From Rhodeus uyekii (lineage: Eukaryota; Chordata; Actinopteri; Cypriniformes; Acheilognathidae), in assembly GCA_037043235.1 (NCBI GenBank), contig JAWRVZ010000183.1:868001-932000 (forward strand): a stretch of 64,000 nucleotides of DNA, read 5' to 3'. A model generated the notes under the pieces. It had not been told where the DNA came from and did not search any database. It worked only from the letters and a program-made list of their open reading frames with translations. A program made the translations under genes and the position numbers. This document shows, one piece after another, positions 55,858 to 64,000 of this stretch (its first letter is position 1; every line of letters begins with the position of its first letter).

Positions 55858-57994
55858 CATCAAAATACTTGGAGTTGACACACAAACTGAAATATCAACA
55901 AAATATTCAAAAGACACCCAACAGCATGTGAGAGGACATATACATAAATTAAACAGATTAAAGGCACTCCTTCAGAAATACACTCCTGGTTTGGGTTTAC
56001 AGAAATTAAGGCCCAACACACAACATTCTACAGTAAAAATTGTAACATTATTCAACTAAAACGTAATATTGCATAGTCTCTTCTTGTTAGGGTCTTTAAA
56101 GAGTGAGGAACATCTATTATTGTATAACATCAAAAGCGTGCCTACAGTTACCATTTGTGCAAGTTAGTTTTTTTTTATTAAAAAGAACAAAAAAGGGTTT
56201 AGGACTTAATGTACTCTCTCATTTTCATTTCTCTGTCACTGATGCTTCTCATTGCACAATGGTCACTCTGTAACAAGCCTAATGACATTTCAGAGGGTCA
56301 TTAAGTTAATTTACAAGTTCAATGATTTCTTACACTTAGGTAGGTACAGTATTTTAATCTATAAATTGCACTGAAATGCAAAACATGTTAAGGATTTTTT
56401 GCCATTAATATTTTGTCATTAAAATGTAGTTATCTTTTAACACTCTTTGCAACATAAATGTTGTTTTCAATATTAATCATATTAAATAGACCAGTTGACC
56501 AAAAACATCTAGGATTGAATCATTATTATATCAGTGATTAATACATTTATGGCATGATGTATGTTTGATTACAATTCTTTTAACTCGTAATCGATATAGT
56601 TTAGCTTTTCATTTCTTAAGCATGTCAGAAGACATGATTATATCACAGTATAACAGTGGAAAGAATTATTGGGATAAAACTGATAAAGAAAAGTGGTACA
56701 GGAAGCATGAGGAATAATTTTTACAAATGAATTAACCACCATAGAGTCCTAACCTCACTGAAGTCTTTGGGATGTGCTGGACTAGAGAGGGTACAGAGTG
56801 TTTTGACTGTACATACACAATCTCAGCCAAAAGTTAATGCATCTCTTGATGGAAATAAGTTGTTGAAACAATGCCATGATGAACGTAAGCTGTAGTCAAT
56901 TCTAAAGGCTCTCCCACAAAATACATTCCAGTCAGTTCATCATACTACTAAATATAATGTGCATATAAAAATGGGGTAGGGTTGCACCAGCTGTCCTTCA
57001 ATTATTACTGAAAATAGAACAATTTCTTAGTAACTACTACTAACTTAGTTTGTACCTAATGGTGTATCTTTATTAATTTTGTTCTGAAAGAAGGAGACAG
57101 TCTTAAGCTAGTCATAAAGTAATATGCCAGTCACATAGTAGGAAAATAACCTATTTCAGTTTATCATCTTTAAGTTGATACTAACTTCTTTTGCCTCAAG
57201 TAACTAATGGTAAAGTTATTTTTCCATTGAAATACGATGTTTAAAATCAGAAAATAGCATTGTAATACAAATAACTAATTAATAAGCTGAAATAAATACA
57301 AAATATATATATATATATATATTACATTTATTTTGGCACAGAGCAATACACAGGTTTACTTCAGGTTCATGTTGGAGAGCTCCGCGTAATTTATTCATTG
57401 TCATAAAAAAAAATTTAACGTCAACAATCACATAAAATGTCTAAAGGATTTAGTTCTGATAAAGCATCAGCTTCAATCAATCTCCTACTTTGTTCCAATC
57501 ATTCCTGAGGCTTTTCTTAAATTTTTAGTGTACTAAAGATTACAAGCATATGTACAGTTATGTTTAATGGTGTCATTCTCAAATATTGAATACTGGGAAA
57601 AGTATTTTTAACTAAGCACAGCTGGTGCAACCGGGCCCAGGCAGATACAAATCTGATCTATAATCGGCATTCTGAATCTCTGTTACTCACAAAATAATAT
57701 AATTTTCCGCAGCACTATTTTAAACTGCAAGATTAATAATTCATTTCTGCCTTCATCTAAACACTTCTATAATTACTGATAAAAGGGCTGGATGGGGCAT
57801 GTAAAAGAGTTTTGCTTTCTACTTTGTAGACAGAAATGCAAGTATCAGTACCTTTATGTAAATGATACAAATATAAAAACTCAAGAGAACCAGATTAAAA
57901 TAGGATTAAAAACCATTTAGCTTCCTCTAACTGTTACAACGACTTCAAAAGAAAGGCATGTGTGAAACTTTCCCAGGATTATCCTGTACAGCTT
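55858..57994. other. AT-rich intergenic DNA between convergent genes
   Basis: No gene or clear transposon is visible apart from a short TA run at 57305-57321. It probably includes 3' UTR sequence of micall1 on the minus strand, but I could not fix its polyadenylation site. Confidence 0.4.
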
Positions 57995-58140
57995 TCCTAT
58001 AGCTCAGTCAGTAGAGCATTGGGTCATGGGTTTGATTCCCAGGGAAAGCAAGAACTGATAAGAATGTTAATGTTTCTTGAATGCAATGCAAGTCGCTTTG
58101 GATAAAAGCATCTGCCAAATGCATAAATGTAATGTAAATG
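57995..58140 (+). mobile_element. tRNA-derived SINE (HAmo-like)
   Basis: ATAGCTCAGTCAGTAGAGCA is a tRNA A-box region, and GGGTTTGATTCCCAGGGA is the B box. The body GTCGCTTTGGATAAAAGCAT and CTGCCAAATGCATAAATGTA is a common cyprinid and teleost SINE tail. The anticodon stem is shortened, so it is not a tRNA gene. Confidence 0.8.
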
Positions 58141-58469
58141 ATTATTTTGGACTCTCAATCAGATTCTATATCAGTTTTGTGTTACTTAAAATTGTACAGA
58201 TTATAGTAAGATTATATAGTGGCTGAGCCTTTCAAGAGATTTTTTTTCAAGTCATAAAAACTTTGATCAAGACAGTGTTCAGTTTTCACTCTTATATACT
58301 GCAGTACTTCAGTATACCAGTTCAGCTGCTACCATCTCGAAGGCAAGTTTAACATAACTGGCTCTGTTTTATAGTAATATAATCACAAGCATTAATCAAT
58401 CATAATTAAATATTTTACGTTAAAGTTTTAGATACTTTTTTTTTCTCTCTCCCTCCATCAGTCCATTCT

Positions 58470-61400
58470 TCAACTGTTCTCTTTTTGGAGACTGTTGTCC
58501 TTTACTCCTTCATTCTTGGTGCTCAGTCTCTTTAAAACCTTCATTGGCTTAAATTTTCCTGTTTTCTTCTTCTGCTCACCCTGTCCATGAAACTCTGACA
58601 AAAGAAATAGAAGATTCAATGTAAGACGTATTAGTATGAATGAGGTTGTGTGGCAAGCAGGGTGAGGCCGAGAGCTATGTGACCGATGGCATGACTAATA
58701 AGAAGCATCACCTGCATGCTGCACCGGCCATGTACCTCACGGAGGAGCTATAGAATCAAATATAAGGAGGAGCAACAACAGTGAAGGACGAGAGAGGACC
58801 AGGCCTAGACTATTTTACTTTGCGTTTTGTTTATGTGTGTGCGGAAGTAGTCTGTGATGGGCTGCTGCTTTACTTTCATTTTGTCTGTTTATTTTAATTA
58901 ATTACAGTGTTTAAAAGTTTGCAAGTTTCCTCCACCTCCTTCCCATAACAACTAACCTTGCTAAAGTTTTGCTGACACACATAAGGTAAAAATTGTTGGA
59001 GAGCCATCGGTGCTGAGGAGGTCGGACAGCACGAAGACCACTAGTGGTGCTGGACCAATGGAAGATTGGGTGGGATGGAGAGCTCACAACTGTGCTCCTG
59101 GGTTGAGGTGTGGTGGCTTCCATTTGTGAGGGGACAGAGAAGTTGCCGCTATTTTCCAGAGGCAGGGCTGCTGCCATCCACCATTATGGATGGTCCAAGA
59201 GAATGGGGAGCTTGAAGGCAGTATTGAGCCATCTACCGAGTAGCATCTCATATATCGCATGGTACCGCGAGTGAGAACCTAGTGGCTGATTGAGGACCGA
59301 GCAGCAATGTTTCTGGGAACCAGACCAAGATTTTTTTTATTTTTCTCTCTCATCTCTATTGCTCCTCATGCTTCTGTCTCCCTTTTTCTCACCTTGTCTG
59401 TCCTTACCCCCAGGTGCCATGGCCACCACTGTGAGGGGTAAAGGAGGTATGTGGCAAACAGGGTGAGGCCGAGAGATGTGAGAAAGGCACAAGGCTTGTG
59501 GTGTGACTGATAATGAGCTTCCCCTGCGTGCCACACCTTGTTTATTTTTTTTGTGTTTGCTTATTTTGTGATTTATTAAAGTTCCTTCTCTTTCCTGTAA
59601 CAACTAACCTTGCTACAATGGTGTAAAATGAGAGTAAGTGATATATAACACTGACCTTTTTTCTTTAGCATAGCAGCAACTAGTTTGTCTTCCTCCTCCT
59701 CCCTAAAGAAGAAATTATGGAACTCTTCAAAAACAACATCAAAACTTGACACTAAGAACAAAATAACTTTCATATCAAATTTACAGAAAACAGCTAAGAA
59801 AAAACTAGCATAGATACTTCAGAGAGCATGTGCATTGTTCGATTACCTCTGTCTGTCCATATCCATGTTGTTAACAATCTGGTTCCTCTGCTCAATTATA
59901 GTGACAAGTTCTGCCATCAACTGCTTTTCCCGGTCTTTGTCTTCTGCAGTCCATTCTTTCTCTATCAGAGACATAGGCAGTTGGGTGAGAGATAAAAAAA
60001 GAAATATATGCAGTTATTTGGGGAGAGGAAGAGGATTTACTCGCAAGAAAAAGTCGATAAGTAAATTCTCACAATTTTTGCGTTGTTTCATACCTGGCTT
60101 GTTAAGTAAACATCTAAGCTCATATTCCACATCAGCTTGCCTCTCCTCCAGGTTCTGCTGCTTAGCTCTGAAATCCATACATCAAACACAGATTTATTCT
60201 TATTTCATATAACATATAGCAGCAGACTAAACGAATGACGTTAGTGCACTTACGTGTAGACCAGCTCAGCCTCTCTCCGTACCAGTAAGTGCTTCTCATG
60301 AATCAGAGTGAACCAGTCAACAAGTAGATGTTCTTCCTCATCGTCTAAAGTGACAAAACAACAAAATCAAAGAAATCAAAACGCAGTCTGAGGGACAATT
60401 TGTTTAAAACAGTGTATTTTTATGCAGATTAGCATAGGTTTGGATTTATTTGTTCTCAGCTTCTATGTGAACCACATGAACTGCTTTTCTCTTTAGGTGA
60501 GCTACAGGTAAGAAACCTTTAGATAACCTTGCTGACTGCAGTTACTATTCACAATATGAAAGCTGGTAATGAGTACACAGACAAAGAATTCAATAAAATG
60601 CCATTGATAGTTTACTTTCAGTCCACCCTTTCAAGTCACATATGTATCCCTAGCATGTGATACTTTAAGAACAAACAAAGAAGGAAAACCGGTTTCAGTA
60701 CGATTATTTAATAATAATGCAGAGCAGGATTACCATCCTGCAGAGTTTATCACCAACCCTAATCAAACACACCTGAACCAGCTATTCAAGGTATAACCGG
60801 TAAGTGTGTTGGAACTGAAGTCTGCAGGAAGACTGCCCTCCAGGAGCAGGGTCGGCTACTCCTGCTATGGAGCTTTTAATTTGGCAAAAAATATAGCGGT
60901 AGAGCTTTGTTGACAACAGATTTATAAATGATTCTTATTACAAATGTGGGAAGATTTGCAGCATGTTTTCAAATACATATAACCGAACTAAACTCATAGA
61001 GCTAGCAGAGATGTACCGTATTTTCCCACATATAAACCGCAGACGCAGATAATCCGCACCCTCATATATCCTGCGGGTTTTGGGGGTTTGTGTAAAAAAT
61101 TGTTGGTATAATCCGCACCCTCAGATATCCCGCACCCATGATGAATTTTTTTGTGCAAGTTCACGATTCGAATTTCGAACTGTACAGGCTCGGTACACAG
61201 TGCTTGTGCGCGAAATTCACACAATAAGAAAACAAACAAGTCAAAATCAGAAGAAAAAGAAAGAGCAGTCTCTCCCTCTCTGCGCTGCGCTCGTCCCTTT
61301 GCTCATCCCCCTGAAAGCGTGTTGATCGGATGAGAAGAGCACGCTATCATGGCAGCACAGCCAATCACGTCGTCTTGCATGATTGACAGGTCAGAAAGCC

Positions 61401-63883
61401 TATCAGACCCAGGTGTAAGACTGACAGTACAGAGGCCAGACAACCCGTGCAAGAAAGAAAAACAGAAAGAAAATACCGCAAATTTTTTTTATATTGAAAT
61501 ATTATTACGTGTAAAAAAATGGTGATGGAACGCTACACAAACTCTACTATGGACCGTGCGGCTCTGGAACACTGAAATCACCAGATTATGAACTCTTCGT
61601 TGACAAATCCGTTATGTTGTAGCATGTAGTTCTCTTACCATTTGAACAGTCTCGTAAGCTCTTCTCCAGATCCACACCTCTCTGCTCCAATTCATCCAAC
61701 CGTTTCTCCAGATCACTCATCTCAACATGGATGTCTTCTACTGGTATATACTGGTCTGACTGAACCTACCAAATACAAATGACAGGACAATTATAAAATG
61801 ATATATGCTACAGTTATAGTGCCTTAAAATATTCAAAACAAAACCCAACAAATTCATGAAAAAAAGCAGAAGGATGTTTCTTGTGCCTCACTTTGCGTTT
61901 AATGAGAGGAAATCCATGTCCAGGGGCAGGAGGTCGTGCAGGGCGGGGCCCTTTTGGGGGTCTGGATACAAAGGAGCTGATAGAGGTAGTCATCTTCCGA
62001 TTAAATGGATTCTCTTTACAAGTTCTCTGAAGATGCCCGTGATGAGAGAGCATTAAAAAGAAATTAAGAAAAGGAAAGTTCCTGGATTTAGGAGGATTTC
62101 TTGGACCAAAGATGTAAAAACGCGTAAATCTTCCACATACCCTTTTTTCCTGCACTCCCCCATTACTTTAAAAGCAGTACAGTAAACGCATACTTGGCAT
62201 GTTTTATGCAGTTATTGGACAGTGGACACTTTTAATTGCTTTTAAATTAGCTGAGAAATGTAACCGCTTTTTATCTGCAAAAATAATTCATTGATAGAGG
62301 TTTTGAATTGGAAGTTATGGTTTGGGGTGTTGAACCAGTGGTATAAGAAAGTTGCTTAACATATAAGAGATGCATTTTTGCGATAAAACATAAAAGAAAA
62401 ACATTCTTGTTTTTTCATGTTGGAAACTGGTACATGTACAGTTGTGCAGTTTACATAATCCTGCAAAATCTGTAAAAAAAGAAAAAGGTGATGGTTGTTC
62501 TTGAATCCCTTGTTTGCCCAGGGCAGTTAAACTGCCTAATGTTCTTCAGAAAAATCCTTTTTCAGTTTTCAGGCTTTCCAGTATCTTTTGCATATTTGAA
62601 CCCTTTCCAGCAGTGACTATGATTTTGAAATCCATCTTTTCACAGTGAAGACAATTGAGAGACTCAAACACAACTATTAAAAAAAGGTTCAAACATTCAC
62701 TGATGCTTCAGAAGGAATCTTTTTTGTGTGTTTGAACCTTTTTCTAGAGTTGTGTTTGAGTCCCTCAATTATCCTCCATATGAAAAGATGGACCTCAAAA
62801 TATCCCCTGCTGTGATTGGCTAACATATCCGCATAAGAAATAGCCGAGTATTAATTGTGGAACTCTCTCAAAAACATTATTTTACCATTACAGCTCTCAA
62901 GGTTAACTAATTGTGAAAAGTTTTGATTATGGCATTATATTTAGATTGTGGCATGAAAGGTTGCAATGATGAGCATTGAAGCCGATCACAAACATGTTGA
63001 GCACATGAATGCAGTGATCTTGTCATTGCAACTTGATTTCCTGCACACTAATGAAAGCTTTCATCATAAATAAAAGTGTGAACTTTGTAAATAAGAGATT
63101 TATTTAGTTTACTATATATGTTTATTATAGCTTTGGCGAGAGTTCAGAACTTAGTCACTGATAAAGTCACGCTTTTGAACAATTTTCATAAATTCAGAAA
63201 TGTGTTTGTCTTGTGGACTATATGTAAACAACATCTCTTATGTAAAATATCTTATTTAGGACAGTACTAAATAAAAAATAACATGCATTTTGTATGATCC
63301 CGCTTGTAGTTTAAATACAATTATTCACATTTAAACAGATTTTGCAATGGTATGTAAACTTTTAAGCACAACTTGAGCAGAATAACAGATCATTTTAATT
63401 TTTAATATAAAAATAGAAAGTTAATTCAAACCATTTTTGACTGTTTTCGTGATCAAGTACAATAAGATTTGTTTCAAAAACAAAAATTGCGTGATTGATG
63501 CAAACATTTTAATCTAACCTTGCCTGGAGTGCTGGGTGTCTGTGAAGAGGGTGAATGTTTTAGCCCTGCAGAGAGGCAGGATGGAGGTGATCTCATACTT
63601 CGACTAGTTTGTGGAGTGGCGGGTGCTGAGCTGGTATTGGTTGGTGGTGGTGGTGAAGGAGACTGGTTTGGAGAACAGTGAGACTGAAGCTCAGTTGTTG
63701 GGGACAGGGGAGAAGTAGGAGAGTTGATTGATGGTTCAGACACACTCTTGGTGAACAAATGGTCCTGTTTGTTAGCATCGGGTTGCTGGGGAACTGCACT
63801 GTAGTCTGAGGAAGAGGAGGAAAGGCTCTCTGTGCTCAGAGCTAGAGAAGAAGCAGGAGAGGAAGTCTGAGATGAAGGAAAAG
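58470..63883 (-). CDS. micall1: MICAL-like protein 1, C-terminal eight exons (gene continues beyond the window)
   Basis: MICAL-L1 links Rab8/Rab13/Rab35 and EHD proteins on tubular recycling endosomes. Minus-strand exons in consistent phase are 63883-63519, 62026-61892, 61765-61639, 60344-60254, 60167-60094, 59961-59847, 59702-59656 and 59 kb's last, 58594-58470. The first visible exon is a Ser/Pro-rich linker with SPSPPPPTNTSS. The next has ENPFNRK, the NPF motif bound by EHD proteins, and PKGPRPARPPAPGHGFPLIK. The following exons form the bMERB Rab-binding coiled-coil domain (EMSDLEKRLDELEQRGVDLE, LLVDWFTLIHEKHLLVRREA, DREKQLMAELVTIIEQRN). A Lys-rich tail ends ...QKENS and stop at 58470. 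The N-terminal CH and LIM domains lie outside. Fish have duplicate copies (a/b), which I cannot tell apart. Confidence 0.92.
58649..59617 (+). mobile_element. Small non-autonomous LTR element in the last micall1 intron
   Basis: Direct repeats 58649-58973 and 59451-59617 start TGTGGCAA-CAGGGTGAGGCC and end AACAACTAACCTTGCTA. The right copy is shorter because of a deletion. A purine tract GAGGGGTAAAGGAGG lies just before the right repeat, setting plus orientation, antisense to micall1. The internal part is about 480 bp and has no pol. A clear 5-bp duplication was not found. Confidence 0.75.
60720..61340. repeat. Two repeat fragments in a micall1 intron
   Basis: Bases 60725-60875 read CTAATCAAACACACCTGAAC and CTGCCCTCCAGGAGCAGGGT, a common fish hAT-like MITE. 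Bases 61010-61155 contain two copies of AATCCGCACCCTCA-type sequence beginning ACCGTATTTTCCCAC, from another DNA element. Neither has clear duplications. Confidence 0.45.
62605..62812. repeat. Large inverted repeat (fold-back) in a micall1 intron
   Basis: The left arm (about 62605-62695) includes AATCCATCTTTTCA, GAGACTCAAACACAACT and AAAGGTTCAAACA. The right arm (about 62728-62812) holds their reverse complements TGTTTGAACCTTT, AGTTGTGTTTGAGTCCCTC and TGAAAAGATGGACCT. The loop is about 35 nt. It may be a fold-back MITE. Confidence 0.7.
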
Positions 63884-64000
63884 CTAAAGAACAGCAGGAA
63901 AGAGACAACCCAGAAAAAAATATATAACAGAAAATGCAGATGTGAGTAAATAGACAACTAGAATATCCTAAAACACAGTGATCTAGATCTCTCAATCTCT

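Noticed and set aside
57995..58060. Functional tRNA gene
   Set aside because: The anticodon arm is not intact and a SINE body follows.
63884..64000. Upstream extension of the first visible micall1 exon
   Set aside because: A pyrimidine-rich acceptor (TTCTTTAG on the minus strand) at 63884-63891 and hydrophobic, non-conserved translation beyond it indicate intron.

Overview
The window is vertebrate nuclear DNA from a teleost fish, most likely a cypriniform. The three conserved genes have GT-AG introns. The repeats are of kinds common in cyprinid-like genomes: L2/CR1 LINEs with TGACT-type 3' tails, 5S-rRNA- and tRNA-derived SINEs, many non-autonomous hAT elements, chromodomain Ty3/gypsy fragments and (TA)n tracts. 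The species cannot be fixed from the sequence alone. All family assignments come from reading motifs; no database search was run.

Layout. Bases 1-30 kb contain almost no host gene and are a nested accumulation of transposable elements. They include a young non-autonomous LTR element (1343-3380, perfect 5-bp target duplication) with an in-frame 30-bp minisatellite. A hAT MITE (3935-4261) carries a tRNA-Ser-like sequence. Degenerate Ty3/gypsy integrase and reverse transcriptase lie at 4.4-8.4 kb. Two related gag-like remnants lie near 9 and 16.5 kb. A THAP-domain exon and a SWIM/YqaJ-associated-type exon converge at 11-12 kb. A solo LTR lies at 12515-12803. A minus-oriented non-autonomous LTR element (17527-23338) has its left LTR split by an L2/CR1 LINE whose ORF is still open for about 1000 codons. 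A truncated chromodomain gypsy element lies at 26-28 kb.

Bases 30.7-46.2 kb hold ppp1r12c on the plus strand: a myosin phosphatase targeting subunit with 20 coding exons, reconstructed in phase to a 678-residue protein. Its RVxF-type PP1 docking motif, ankyrin repeats, both ROCK-type inhibitory phosphosites and the C-terminal coiled coil are intact. Its introns hold several transposons with readable target-site duplications.

Bases 52.3-55.7 kb hold the UPF0193/EVG1 gene (C22orf23 homologue) on the plus strand: six coding exons, 225 residues, with a good RFX X-box match about 110 bp upstream of the start codon. Bases 58.5-63.9 kb hold the last eight exons of micall1 on the minus strand, with an NPF motif and the bMERB domain; the gene continues beyond the right edge. 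As I recall, C22orf23 and MICALL1 are also convergent neighbours on human 22q13, so this block looks ancient. The three genes do not form a pathway.
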